A DNA stretch of 64,000 nt from Candidatus Methylacidithermus pantelleriae. GTDB taxonomy: Bacteria > Verrucomicrobiota > Verrucomicrobiia > Methylacidiphilales > Methylacidiphilaceae. The notes under the pieces were generated by a model. The model was given only the letters and a program-made list of their open reading frames with translations. It did no database searches and was not told where the DNA came from. Numbering within the stretch: the stretch's first letter is position 1; each line of letters begins with the position of its first letter. Shown piece after piece: positions 1 through 8,923 of the stretch. The stretch lies in the NCBI RefSeq assembly GCF_905250085.1, contig NZ_CAJNOB010000012.1, positions 112,149 through 176,148 on the forward strand, in the 5' to 3' direction. The translations under genes and the position numbers were made by a program.

Positions 1-1014
1 GAGCTTCTCGCCGAGGCAGATTTCATTACACTCCACACTCCGTTAACCGAGGAAACGACCGGGATCATCAACCGAAAGACGCTCCAGCTCTGCAAACAAG
101 GGGTGCGGATCGTCAACTGCGCCCGGGGGGGCCTCATCGTGGAAAAGGATTTGATCGAAGCGTTGCAGGAGGGCCGGGTTGCCGGTGCCGCCTTGGACGT
201 ATTTGAAACCGAACCTCTTCCGCCGGACTCTCCCTTGTGCCAGCTTCCCCAAGTTCTATTGACCCCGCACCTGGGAGCATCAACACGCGAGGCACAAGAA
301 AGTGTGGGGATAGAGATCGCAGAGGCGGTGAGTGACTATTTACTGCACGGTACTATACGCAACGCGGTCAATCTTCCCAGCATGGATCGAAAGATTGCCA
401 CTCTTCTTCAGCCGTATCTACGGCTTGCTGAAAGACTGGGTAGTTTTATGAACCGCTGGGCGGCCCCACGGCTCGAGGAACTTCGCATCACCTATAGCGG
501 GCGCATCAACCAGTATGACACAACGCCCATTAGCCGAACCCTCCTCAAGGCAGTTCTGAGAAAGGCCGGAGGAAAAGAAGTCAACGAAGTCAACGCCCCC
601 TACTTAGCTCGAGCCCTCGGAATTTCCGTGACCGAAAGCAAACGGAGCGAGGTGGAAGAGTTTGCCGATCTCGTGAGCGTGGAAGCCTACGCTAATAGCA
701 AGCGGTGGCAAGCTGCAGCGACCCTTTACGGGAGCCGCCCGCGGCTTGTTCAGTTAAACGACAATGCTCTGGAAGCCCCCTTGGAGGGAATTTTGCTTGT
801 CCTGGAGAATCGAGATCGGCCTGGCATTGTGGGCCGGATAGGAACGCTTTTGGGAGAGCACAAGGTCAATATCGCAGCCATGTCCCTGGCCCGGCCCGAG
901 CCTGGAGGCGACGCTGTAAGCGTGCTTAACCTCGACCATGAGCCTCCGGTGGAGGTCTTGCGTACCATTGCCGAGGTACCCGACGTCCGCGCGGTTACGC
1001 TCATCCACCTGTAA
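1..1014 (+). CDS. serA: D-3-phosphoglycerate dehydrogenase, 3' part
   Basis: First step of the phosphorylated serine pathway: NAD-dependent oxidation of 3-phosphoglycerate in the cytosol. The reading frame is open from base 1, so the 5' end lies outside the window; the GTG at 103 is internal. About 337 codons are present. The start of the fragment shows the C-terminal half of the NAD-binding catalytic domain (TPLTEETTGII, NCARGG, LTPHLGASTREAQ, the last carrying the catalytic His). An intervening substrate-binding domain and a C-terminal ACT domain (LENRDRPGIVGRIGTLLG) follow, as in the long SerA type that serine can regulate. A short GGAGG/CCTCC inverted repeat lies just after the stop but has no T-tract, so it is not called a terminator. 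Confidence 0.95.
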   Translation, partial: ELLAEADFITLHTPLTEETTGIINRKTLQLCKQGVRIVNCARGGLIVEKDLIEALQEGRVAGAALDVFETEPLPPDSPLCQLPQVLLTPHLGASTREAQESVGIEIAEAVSDYLLHGTIRNAVNLPSMDRKIATLLQPYLRLAERLGSFMNRWAAPRLEELRITYSGRINQYDTTPISRTLLKAVLRKAGGKEVNEVNAPYLARALGISVTESKRSEVEEFADLVSVEAYANSKRWQAAATLYGSRPRLVQLNDNALEAPLEGILLVLENRDRPGIVGRIGTLLGEHKVNIAAMSLARPEPGGDAVSVLNLDHEPPVEVLRTIAEVPDVRAVTLIHL

Positions 1015-1304
1015 TGCCAAGGGATCAAGGAGGGGATAGCCTCCCCCCTATGGACTCAAGACTCCACGTAAAAGAGGATACGAGAACGCAGAAGCCTCTT
1101 TTTGGCTTTCCGCACCCCTTCCAGGCGTAAGCGTGCCTAAGAAACCGGCGAAAGAAGCTCTCTTAGGGCCGGCCTTTTTCCCCCAGGGTAAACCGGGTAG
1201 GCACCCCCTTTCTTTGCTCCCCAAACTCTGGAACGCGGACTTTGTTCCCAACACCATCCATTTCTCTTGACCCCTCGATCCCCGGGTCTAGCTTCGTAAG
1301 TGGG

Positions 1305-1661
1305 ATGCGAGCGGTCATTATCGCAACGTTTCTTTCCCTTCTCCTGAGTCCGATTCCCCTTTTGGCGCAAGGAGGGCACCGTTTTGAGAAGCGTCCCCCG
1401 GCCAAAGCGGCTCCTCTTCCACAAAGACCTGCTCCCAGACCCTTGAAACCGATTTCTCCCCAGCCTTCCGGAATCTTGGTGGAAGTGGGTCGGCATGGTC
1501 TTTCCATGTTTTCTCCCCTGGCCCCCGAACACCTGGGAATCGGCGAAAAATTTCTCACGCCCAACGCGTACCCTCAGAATTACAACGCCAGTGACCCCAA
1601 CCGATGGGAACAGGGCCAGCGTGAGTTTGGGGGACTCCGGTTATTCGGCTTTGACTTTTAG
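1305..1661 (+). CDS. small exported protein of unknown function
   Basis: About 118 residues, not recognised as a known family. The ATG at 1305 is preferred over an in-frame upstream start at 1242 because it places a typical signal peptide at the N-terminus (MRAVIIATFLSLLLSPIPLLAQ, cleavage likely after LAQ). The mature part is rich in Pro, Arg and Lys, then contains NAYPQNYNASDPNRW and ends in aromatic and acidic residues (GLRLFGFDF), reminiscent of an envelope-associated protein. The gene is convergent with purC and the two stop codons overlap within the tetranucleotide TTAG (1658-1661). No clear Shine-Dalgarno is visible. Probably real because of the signal peptide and the tight junction with purC. 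Confidence 0.5.
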   Translation: MRAVIIATFLSLLLSPIPLLAQGGHRFEKRPPAKAAPLPQRPAPRPLKPISPQPSGILVEVGRHGLSMFSPLAPEHLGIGEKFLTPNAYPQNYNASDPNRWEQGQREFGGLRLFGFDF

Positions 1662-2578
1662 CCGGCTTTTTCCTCTTGAAAAACCCGTGCGGCTGCTTCC
1701 GGAAAGAGCCTCTCGAGCACGAAGCGGTACTTTTGAGCCGTTTGGACCACCACCTCCTCGGGGAGAGCGGGTGGAGCTCCTTCTTTTCTCCAGCCTACTG
1801 ACTTAAGAAAGTCCCGTACCACCTGTTTATCCAAACTGGGGAGCGCCTTTCCGGGAGCGTACTCCTCAAGAGCCCACAAACGGGAACTATCCGGTGTAAA
1901 AACTTCATCGATCAGAACCAGTTCTTTCTCATACCACCCAAATTCCAGTTTGGTATCGGCAATAAGAATTCCTCGCTGCCGTGCGTACTCCGATGCCGCT
2001 TGGTAAAGCTGGATCGAAAGCGTTTTCAATCGCTCAAAGAGAGCTTCTCCCAGAAATGCCCTCGCCTCATCCGGCCGCAAAAGCTCGTCATGACCCTGGG
2101 AAGCTTTGGTCGTCGGAGTAAACAAGGGTTCGGGAAGAGCCGAACCTTCCACCAGCCCCTTGGGAAGTTCCTGTCCTCCTGCTGTCCCCCATTGACGGTA
2201 CTCCTCCCACGCTGAACCCGCCAAGTACCCCCTCACGATGCACTCCACGGGAATCACCTTGCAAAAGCGGGCCCGCAGGAGTCTTCCCTCCCATTCGGGA
2301 ACCTCCCAACCTGGCGGCAATTCATAGGAAATGACGTGATTCGGGCAAATGTCTTCCAGTTGACAGAACCATTCGCGCGACATCGCCGTAAGAATCCGAC
2401 CCTTTCCCGGAATGAGAGTAGGGAGAACCACATCAAAAGCGCTTAAGCGGTCAGTGGCTACAAGCCAAAGTTCCTTTCCCCAGCGGTAAAGATCCCGAAC
2501 TTTACCCTCGCGCCACTTTGGCAAAAAAGTTCCTTTGCCTTGGGATTGCACAGGCAGAAGCTCCTCGGTTAACAACAA
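1658..2578 (-). CDS. purC: phosphoribosylaminoimidazole-succinocarboxamide synthase
   Basis: SAICAR synthetase of de novo purine synthesis: ATP-dependent joining of CAIR and aspartate. At 306 aa it belongs to the longer form of the family. Diagnostic segments are EGKVRDLYRWGKELWLVATDRLSAFDV near the N-terminus (quoted in part: KVRDLY, DRLSAFDV), VECIVRGYLAGSAW in the middle, and LIADTKLEFG with LIDEVFTPDSSR (nucleotide and metal site). The start is TTG at 2578; no ATG occurs before the conserved N-terminal motif. It stands alone among non-purine genes, overlapping its convergent neighbour by 4 bases. Confidence 0.95.
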   Translation of the reverse strand: MLLTEELLPVQSQGKGTFLPKWREGKVRDLYRWGKELWLVATDRLSAFDVVLPTLIPGKGRILTAMSREWFCQLEDICPNHVISYELPPGWEVPEWEGRLLRARFCKVIPVECIVRGYLAGSAWEEYRQWGTAGGQELPKGLVEGSALPEPLFTPTTKASQGHDELLRPDEARAFLGEALFERLKTLSIQLYQAASEYARQRGILIADTKLEFGWYEKELVLIDEVFTPDSSRLWALEEYAPGKALPSLDKQVVRDFLKSVGWRKEGAPPALPEEVVVQTAQKYRFVLERLFPEAAARVFQEEKAG

Positions 2579-2625
2579 AGCAAATGTCCCGACCTAGTAA
2601 ATAAAAATTGCCCGCAGGCGCAACG

Positions 2626-5154
2626 ATGGAACTCGCTCGCATCTACACTCAATCCAAATTTTTTTTCGAAGGAAACCGAAAGTTTTGGATCCAGGGAGTA
2701 AGCTACGGGCCATTCCAGCCGCGAGACCCGCAAGGATCACCCTTTCCAACCCCTCAAGAAGTGCAACGCGATTTTACCCTGATGCGGGAAGCAGGAATCA
2801 ACACAGTCCGGCTGTACGAGATCCCACCGTTGTGGTTTGTGGAACAAGCCAGCCAAGTTGGCTTGCGGCTTTTTCTTACTCTCCCCTGGACCCAACGAGT
2901 TCGCTTTCTTGAGGATCGACGGCTAGTCCAAGACATTCGCCGCAGGCTAGCCACCGTAGTACGAACGTTCCGCGGTCATCCCGCCGTTGCCGGTTACTTT
3001 ATCGATAACGAACTTCCGGCCGACCTCTGCCGGTGGTATGGACCGAAAAGGATCGAAGCGTTTCTTGACAGTCTTGTTCAAACGGTAAAGGAGATCGATC
3101 CGGGGGCGCTCACATCGTATGCCAATTTTCCCCCCACCGAATATCTTCTTCCCGGATCCGTCGACTTCTATAGCTACAATGTCTACCTGCACGAAAGGAA
3201 GGCTCTGGGAAACTACCTTGCCCGGCTTCAAAACCTGGTGGGTGAAAAGCCCCTCGTCCTGAGCGAATTTGGCATGGATACCCAGCGTCATTCCGAAGAG
3301 GCCCAGGCAGTCTACCTCCGGGAACAGTGGGAGGAAATTCTTTCCCGTGGACTCGCCGGAGGAATCGTCTTTTGCTGGACGGATGAGTGGTACACCGATG
3401 GGGTTGCCATTAAGGATTGGTCGTTCGGGATCGTCCGGGAAGACCGGAGCCCTAAAAAGGGTTACTCCGTTTTGCAGGAACTCTGGGCCCGCTCGCCGCA
3501 AGCCCTTTGGCAAAGGTTTCCTCTGCGTCCTTTCCCACGGGTGACGGTAGCCATCTGCACATATAACGGAGCGGCTACCCTGGCCGAGTGCCTTCGCTCG
3601 GTTTCTTGCCTTTCCTACCCAGATTATGAAGTCATCGTCGTGGACGACGGTTCCACGGACGCTACTCAGGCGATTCTGGCTCAATTCCCTTCCATCCGGA
3701 ACATCCGGCAGGCCAACCTTGGTTTGAGCGCCGCTCGAAATCGAGCCATTGGAGAGGCCTCCGGGGAAATCATCGCCTTTACCGACTCTGACTGTATGGC
3801 CGACCCAGATTGGCTTTACTACCTAGTAACCACCCTTTTACAGGGACCCTTTGCCGGAGTGGGGGGTCCCAACCTCTCGCCACCTGCAAGAACCTGGGTG
3901 GAGGCCACCGTGGGAAAAGCTCCCGGTTCACCCAGTCATGTTCTCATCTCCGACCAAGAAGCCGAACACGTTCCAGGATGCAACATGGCTTTTTTCAAAA
4001 AAGTCCTTTTGGAACTGGGAGGATGGGATCCCCAATTCCGGATCGCGGGAGACGATGTGGATTTATGCTGGAGGCTTCGAGAAAAGGGATACCGGATCGG
4101 CTTTGCCCCGGCAGCGATTGTCTGGCACCATCGTCGGTGCACCGTTGGTGCTTATCTTCGACAGCAAAAAGGCTACGGGCAAGCGGAAGCGTTGCTCCGT
4201 TTTAAGCATCTCCACTACTTTGGTCCAACCGGCAGCGCGCTCTGGAAGGGGCGTGTCTACACCCAGGTCCGGCTCTTTCCTTTATGGAAACGACCCACTA
4301 TCTATCATGGAGTCTTTGGCAGTGGTTTTTTTCAGCTGCTCTACCCACCCCAGGAATCGGGGTGGGGAAATCTTTTCGGAAGTTTTGAATGGATCTTCTT
4401 TGGCCTCGTCATTTTACTGTGTTCTACCGTCTGGCCGGAACTGCGGATCGTACCACCTTTCCTTTTTGCCCCCACCCTTCTGTGGGCCCTGGGCTATATG
4501 AGCCGGGCCGATCTAGAAGAATGCTTTGACGGAATACATTGCCGCCTGCTCCTATTTCTTTTGGTCCTTCTGCAACCGGTTGTTCGAGGTTGGGCCCGGT
4601 ACCGAACCTGGTTCCAAGGAAAAAGAACTCCCCGCTCGGTCCTGCGGGTTCACCACGAACCCAAGGACCTTGGAAAGGGCCCAACCAAAGAACTTTCTTT
4701 CTGGAGCGAGAAGGGAATCGACCGGATTACTCTCCTTTCCCATCTGGAAGATCGGCTGCGCAAAGAAGGATGGTCCTATTGCCTGGATACCGGGTGGACC
4801 CATTGGGACATTCACATATTCGCAAGCCGCTGGTGGGGATTGCGCATTCGAACCTTGACGGAAATTTATCCCCACGGAAAACGGCTGACACGCGTGGCCA
4901 ACGAGCTTGTTCCTAGCCCCCTTTGTTGGATCCTAGCTCTGGGCAGCTGTTTTGGTCTGGGAGCACTGGCCGCCAGCCAGGGAACTCTTCCCTGGCCTCT
5001 CGGCTGGGGCGTGGCCCTTGGGCTTCTTCTCTCGCTCTGGTATCTCCATGGAAATTCAGTAAGAAGTCGGGTGGCAGATTTGATCCGGCAGGCAGCCCGG
5101 GATTGTGGCCTTACTCCAGTTCAACCTCCTGTGGGCCAAACCAGGAGCCGCTAA
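2626..5154 (+). CDS. glycoside hydrolase-like domain fused to membrane GT2 glycosyltransferase
   Basis: About 842 aa from ATG 2626 (an in-frame TTG at 2608 is the alternative). Residues 1-300 look like a clan-A TIM-barrel glycoside hydrolase: YFIDNELP supplies a candidate acid/base (E129) and VLSEFGMD a candidate nucleophile (E214). Residues from about 306 form a GT-A family 2 transferase: VAICTYNGAATL, VVDDGSTD, FTDSDC (D387/D389 as the DxD motif) and AGDDVDLCWRLREKGY. Hydrophobic segments follow at about 590-680 and 765-810, implying an inner-membrane enzyme. Inferred role: making and trimming an exported or cell-surface polysaccharide. The substrate cannot be deduced. It is divergent from purC, 47 bases apart. 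Confidence 0.8.
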   Translation: MELARIYTQSKFFFEGNRKFWIQGVSYGPFQPRDPQGSPFPTPQEVQRDFTLMREAGINTVRLYEIPPLWFVEQASQVGLRLFLTLPWTQRVRFLEDRRLVQDIRRRLATVVRTFRGHPAVAGYFIDNELPADLCRWYGPKRIEAFLDSLVQTVKEIDPGALTSYANFPPTEYLLPGSVDFYSYNVYLHERKALGNYLARLQNLVGEKPLVLSEFGMDTQRHSEEAQAVYLREQWEEILSRGLAGGIVFCWTDEWYTDGVAIKDWSFGIVREDRSPKKGYSVLQELWARSPQALWQRFPLRPFPRVTVAICTYNGAATLAECLRSVSCLSYPDYEVIVVDDGSTDATQAILAQFPSIRNIRQANLGLSAARNRAIGEASGEIIAFTDSDCMADPDWLYYLVTTLLQGPFAGVGGPNLSPPARTWVEATVGKAPGSPSHVLISDQEAEHVPGCNMAFFKKVLLELGGWDPQFRIAGDDVDLCWRLREKGYRIGFAPAAIVWHHRRCTVGAYLRQQKGYGQAEALLRFKHLHYFGPTGSALWKGRVYTQVRLFPLWKRPTIYHGVFGSGFFQLLYPPQESGWGNLFGSFEWIFFGLVILLCSTVWPELRIVPPFLFAPTLLWALGYMSRADLEECFDGIHCRLLLFLLVLLQPVVRGWARYRTWFQGKRTPRSVLRVHHEPKDLGKGPTKELSFWSEKGIDRITLLSHLEDRLRKEGWSYCLDTGWTHWDIHIFASRWWGLRIRTLTEIYPHGKRLTRVANELVPSPLCWILALGSCFGLGALAASQGTLPWPLGWGVALGLLLSLWYLHGNSVRSRVADLIRQAARDCGLTPVQPPVGQTRSR

Positions 5155-6451
5155 TGGAGGTGTTTCTCAAGCAAGAGCTCATCTTGCGTTGACCGCTAAA
5201 AGTCCCCTTGTGGATGAGAATTTTTAACCTCCAAGAGACCGGTCTTGTACAATGCCCGCACACGACCCAAAAACTCCGCAAGCGTGTTTGTCTTTTTTGA
5301 AAACCCGCTTCCCCCACCTTCGACACATCCCCACACGCGAGTTTGCGTTTGGAGCTCTTACACGCCGCCTTGACTTGCCTGCCGGATGGCGGCCCGATAG
5401 GCCCCACCCGCCTGGTTCCGGCCGTAGGCATTTTTTTTTGGGGATACGGAAAACCGTTCAACCGCCGGATCGAAACGGCCATAAAGCGCCCAAGCTACGC
5501 CCAAGCCGGGCACCTCAAGTTTTTTTCCTCCTAGACCCGCCCGCGCCGGGCCCAGTTCAGGGTGGAGTTTTGGGGTCGAAGGAAGCGCCTCTCCCAGGTC
5601 GAACTAGTCTCATCCCGATCCTTGAAAGAAATCCCCCCGGTTAGGCGCCACAGGTAGAGCACGTCTCTGTCGCACCGCGTTTTTTTCCCTCCCCGCACGA
5701 CCCTCCAGCACACCACCATGCCCTTTGGCGTCTCGTGGAACCGAGCGATCCGACACAGATTCTTTTTCGTGCCACGGAATTCCCGTAGGAAAAGTTCCGG
5801 TGCCGTGCGGCCTCTAGTCTTCCACAGGTCCCCCCGTCATCCTCCCCGGTATAGCTGGCTCATTCACCCTGCGCAGGCAGAGGCTCCTCTGCCCTACGCA
5901 TATCCGCCAGGGTTCCTCAAAGACGGCAACCGACTTCCGCCGCCAGGACGAATCATCCGGACTGGCTTCCGACGGACGGCAGCGATCCGGTAAGAAGAGC
6001 TTATCCTGTTTCCTTACCATTTGGAGGCCCTTGAGAAACGACGGACGCTCAATCTTTGTCGTTACTCTTTCCGTCTCCACCCCGAACCACAGGTGATTGT
6101 GGCTCGATGTAATGGCGGGCCCTTCTCTTGTGGCCCACGTGGCCGGAAAGGCCCCCACCCCACAAGGAAGACAGCACAGAAAATCCTCGCTTCCTTGGTC
6201 AGGCGAAGCTGCCGGACCCTTTGATTCCCGAACCCTTCCGGCAGAAAACCGGGTTGGCTTCTGCCTGAGCCAGTACACCAGCCCGGATTTTTCTTAGCAG
6301 TGCGGTGTTACGGGATTGGCGAGGATTCCCGAGAACACAGGAGTCCATCTTTCGCGATGCTGGGAAATCCACCTGGATCATAAAGAGGACCCGGAGGCCA
6401 GCGGAGGAAATAGGTTGACAGGGCTTGGTTCGGTCGGATTCGATAAAACTC
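5155..6451. other. gene-poor stretch, no convincing gene
   Basis: About 1.3 kb between the fusion glycosyltransferase and the Kdo hydroxylase. Several frames are open for 100-150 codons on both strands (for example 5252-5644 plus and 5814-6278 minus), but their translations lack conserved motifs, have no good ribosome-binding sites and are rich in Arg, Pro, Ser and Cys, as expected for antisense or decayed sequence. No tRNA or terminator was recognised. It may be a degraded mobile element or gene. Confidence 0.5.
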
Positions 6452-7357
6452 ATGAGACCCTTGAGGAAACCTCAAGCTGGAAGTTACGTCATTACCTACT
6501 CCATTTCTTCTTGGGAGCCGGAGCTTTCCCCTGAGACGCGCGAAGAGCTCCTAGAGGATTTGGAAGGGGGACGGGTAATTTATTTTCCGGAACTTGCGTT
6601 TTCTTTTTCGGAAGAGGAAAAGGCTTTTTTTTCTCCCTACTGGTCAACTGAAAAAGCGAAAAATATTAGTTTTGACCCGGTGCATGGACAACTGAAAGGG
6701 ACCGAGGCTGCAGGCTCTCGCCGGGAACTTCTAGCCTCCCTTTTGGGTCGCTTTGCCAGCCAGACGCAGAGACTGATCCGCAGGCTTTTTCCCTCTTACG
6801 AAAGCGGGCTTGAGCAAGGAAGAACAAGCTTTCGACCCGTTGAAATTCAAGGCCGAGCCATGAGCGTCCGAAAGGATGATTCGCGCCTCCACGCGGATGC
6901 TTTTCCCTCCCGACCCACGCAAGGAAAAAGAATTTTGCGCGTCTTTTCTAACGTCAACCCCGAAGGAAAACCTCGGAAATGGCGTATGGGAGAACCCTTT
7001 GCTGAGTACGCGCGGCGATTGCTCCCTCGAGCTCGTCCCCCAGCATGGTTAGAACCCTGGCTGCTGGAGAAGATGGGAATTACCCGAGGCCGCCGCACAC
7101 TCTACGATCACTACATGTTGGCCTTGCACGATCTCGGCAAGGAAGACGAAGGGTATCAAAAACAAGGAACACGAGAAGCTTTTGACTTCCCTGCCGGTAC
7201 CACCTGGATCTGCTTTACCGATCAGGTGATCCATGCGGCCGATGCCGGACAGTATCTTTTGGAACAAACCTTTCTCGTTTCCCCTCAAGTCCTCCGCTAC
7301 CCTGACAATTCCCCTCTTGGGATCCTTCAAACTCTCCTTGGTAAACCGCTGGTTTGA
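6452..7357 (+). CDS. Kdo hydroxylase family protein (Fe(II)/2-oxoglutarate dioxygenase)
   Basis: Resembles KdoO, which hydroxylates C3 of the 3-deoxy-D-manno-oct-2-ulosonic acid sugar in the LPS inner core using Fe(II) and 2-oxoglutarate. Evidence: the iron-binding HxD in SRLHADAFPSRPTQGKRILR, the following VFSNVNPEGKPRKW block, and a distal His in TDQVIHAADAGQYLLEQTF. The N-terminal block EGGRVIYFPELAF also fits the family. Start choice is uncertain: ATG 6452 is used; a TTG at 6425 would add nine residues, and a GGAGGA at 6402-6407 lies too far from either. The gene stands alone on the plus strand. It implies a Kdo-containing LPS. Family assignment is from recalled motifs. Confidence 0.8.
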   Translation: MRPLRKPQAGSYVITYSISSWEPELSPETREELLEDLEGGRVIYFPELAFSFSEEEKAFFSPYWSTEKAKNISFDPVHGQLKGTEAAGSRRELLASLLGRFASQTQRLIRRLFPSYESGLEQGRTSFRPVEIQGRAMSVRKDDSRLHADAFPSRPTQGKRILRVFSNVNPEGKPRKWRMGEPFAEYARRLLPRARPPAWLEPWLLEKMGITRGRRTLYDHYMLALHDLGKEDEGYQKQGTREAFDFPAGTTWICFTDQVIHAADAGQYLLEQTFLVSPQVLRYPDNSPLGILQTLLGKPLV

Positions 7358-7867
7358 CCTTTTTCGGCCCGAAGGACGCTCGAACTACACTCGCTGAAAA
7401 AAACTTTCTGTTTTCCTCGCAGCGATCCTTTTTTCTTCTCAAAAGGCCCACATTCTGTGCAGGAATTTGCCCCGTTCTTTCTTCCCTTTGGAAAGCTTAG
7501 GACAAAAGGAGACAAGTCGATCCAACCTAAAAAGGCTCAGAGGAATAAAGGGATCGCCCTTGGAACTCGGACCTCTGTGGGGCCCTTGGGCAAGGCTGGC
7601 GCCCGGCAAAACAAACACTCTCGCGCGCGCCCGCAAAGCCCTCTTAGGCCCAGGCCGTTGACGTTGAACACAGCTTCTCTGGAAAATTTCCCCAAAAGCT
7701 ACCTCTGGAAGAGTCACCCTGCGGGAAGGCCGCGCCCGGACGGGTGCCTAGGCTGAAAAGGGGACGCACCCATCCGGGCGTAGCGACCGGATTTTTTCTC
7801 GCGAGGTCTTTCGATTAGACTAGCCAGCCAGAACCTTTTTTTCTTTACGCAAGGGGCGGCCTCCCCT
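7358..7867. other. intergenic region between convergent genes
   Basis: About 510 bases separating the Kdo hydroxylase from the 3' end of the Mn-catalase gene. It holds a small GGGTGC/GCACCC inverted repeat (7742-7771) and one copy of a 29-base sequence that recurs at 12404-12432. No gene is supported here. Confidence 0.5.
7773..7801. repeat. 29-bp dispersed repeat, copy 1
   Basis: This sequence matches 12404-12432 at about 24 of 29 positions by hand alignment, sharing the core GGGCGT-GC-ACCGGATTT. Both copies are intergenic and flank the block of Mn-catalase, oxyR and IS607 fossil A. Function unknown; it may be the end of a decayed mobile element. Confidence 0.4.
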
Positions 7868-8752
7868 TTACTTCACTCCCAACCGCTTAGCGATTTCCGC
7901 GAGCTCTTCAGGACCAATGCCCGGTGCGAATTCCGCGGGAACTGGTTCCAGTTCCGGTACTTCTCCTCCTTCGGGCGGACCGTCCACTACTCGAAGCTCC
8001 CCTCCATCGGGGTGGGTTCCTTGCCAAAGCTTGGCGATTTCCTTGTAGTCATTCTGGCTAAACCGGTAAAGGAACCGATGGTATCCCTTGTCCTCGTATT
8101 TCTTGGCGTCCAGGAACCGGGAATTGTCAATTTTCGGTATGGGAAGGAGCTTGCTTACGTTGACCCCGGTCACCGTCTCCAAAGCCTTGGCATAAGCCAG
8201 GGCATGCACACCACCACGAACCAGGAGATACCCCACCATTTCACGCGCGACCGGGTGGTCAGCCATTTCATAAACACGGATCTTCTGGGTGCGTGCCCCG
8301 CATTCCAGGAAGAAGTTGTGGAGAAGATCGAGCACAAGATTGCCACTACTAAAGACATAGTCTCCTCTCCAGGGATCTCCCATAGAGCTACCACAAAGAG
8401 CCGTGGTTGCCGTTGCAATGAAGTGATGCGTGTTGCGAGCGTTAAGTCCACTAGCCAGGGGTGTTGAGGCTGGATCTCCCTCCTTACACACCCCGGTCAT
8501 GAGGAGATTAATCGTAGCGGCTACCAGCTCGATATGCCCAATTTCCTCCGTGGCGATATTGGCAATAAGGTCATAATACGGTCGCAAAGCCGATTTGCCG
8601 CGGAAGTTAAACGACTGGTACATATAGTTCATAACCGTTGACATCTCCCCGAACCGTCCTCCGAGAAGCTCCTGCACAGCTGCCGCCGCATTCGGATTGC
8701 CTTCCTTAGGACGAGGCAGTTCAATAAGCAGACGATCGATTCGTAGAAACAT
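7868..8752 (-). CDS. manganese catalase
   Basis: Non-haem dimanganese catalase that dismutates hydrogen peroxide to water and oxygen. The five expected dimanganese ligands are visible: E36 (GRFGEMSTVMNY), E70 and H73 (ATEEIGHIE), E150 (FFLECGART) and H183 (GGVHALAYAKALE), with spacing almost identical to the Lactobacillus enzyme (E35, E66, H69, E148, H181). At 294 aa it is full length. The ATG at 8752 is supported by a strong AAAGGAGGT about 5 bases upstream. It is divergent from an OxyR gene across 171 bases that contain nested inverted repeats, so peroxide-induced expression is a natural inference. Confidence 0.95.
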   Translation of the reverse strand: MFLRIDRLLIELPRPKEGNPNAAAAVQELLGGRFGEMSTVMNYMYQSFNFRGKSALRPYYDLIANIATEEIGHIELVAATINLLMTGVCKEGDPASTPLASGLNARNTHHFIATATTALCGSSMGDPWRGDYVFSSGNLVLDLLHNFFLECGARTQKIRVYEMADHPVAREMVGYLLVRGGVHALAYAKALETVTGVNVSKLLPIPKIDNSRFLDAKKYEDKGYHRFLYRFSQNDYKEIAKLWQGTHPDGGELRVVDGPPEGGEVPELEPVPAEFAPGIGPEELAEIAKRLGVK

Positions 8753-8791
8753 TGGCGACCTCCTTTCATTGTTGGATTGAATTCCCCATAC

Positions 8792-8860
8792 GGGAGGCCC
8801 TTGAAAAAATGATCAGTCCGTATGCCCTCTCGGGGGCACAAGGGCCTCCCTGTTTTTCAA
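8792..8860. promoter_or_regulatory. nested inverted repeats in catalase-oxyR divergent region
   Basis: A perfect 12-bp inverted repeat, GGGAGGCCCTTG (8792-8803) and CAAGGGCCTCCC (8839-8850), encloses a smaller hairpin TGCCC/GGGCA (8823-8838). A second perfect 8-bp pair, TTGAAAAA (8801-8808) and TTTTTCAA (8853-8860), overlaps the outer arms. On the plus strand the hairpin is followed by TGTTTTT, so it could act as an attenuator in front of oxyR; alternatively it is an operator. Which role applies cannot be settled from sequence. Confidence 0.55.
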
Positions 8861-8923
8861 TGAGGCACCGCTTTCGAAGCTTGGCCAAATACGACTTTTC
8901 GATAGAATCCATAGGCAAAACCG

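Noticed and set aside
1029..1048. GGAGG/CCTCC hairpin after serA as a terminator
   Set aside because: Five-base stem, no T-tract; not strong enough to call.
2947..3684. 245-codon minus-strand frame inside the glycosyltransferase fusion gene
   Set aside because: Complete overlap with a well-supported gene on the other strand and no recognisable domain.
5814..6278. 154-codon minus-strand frame in the first large gap
   Set aside because: No signal peptide, motif or ribosome-binding site, and Cys/Arg/Ser-rich composition unlike the real proteins nearby.
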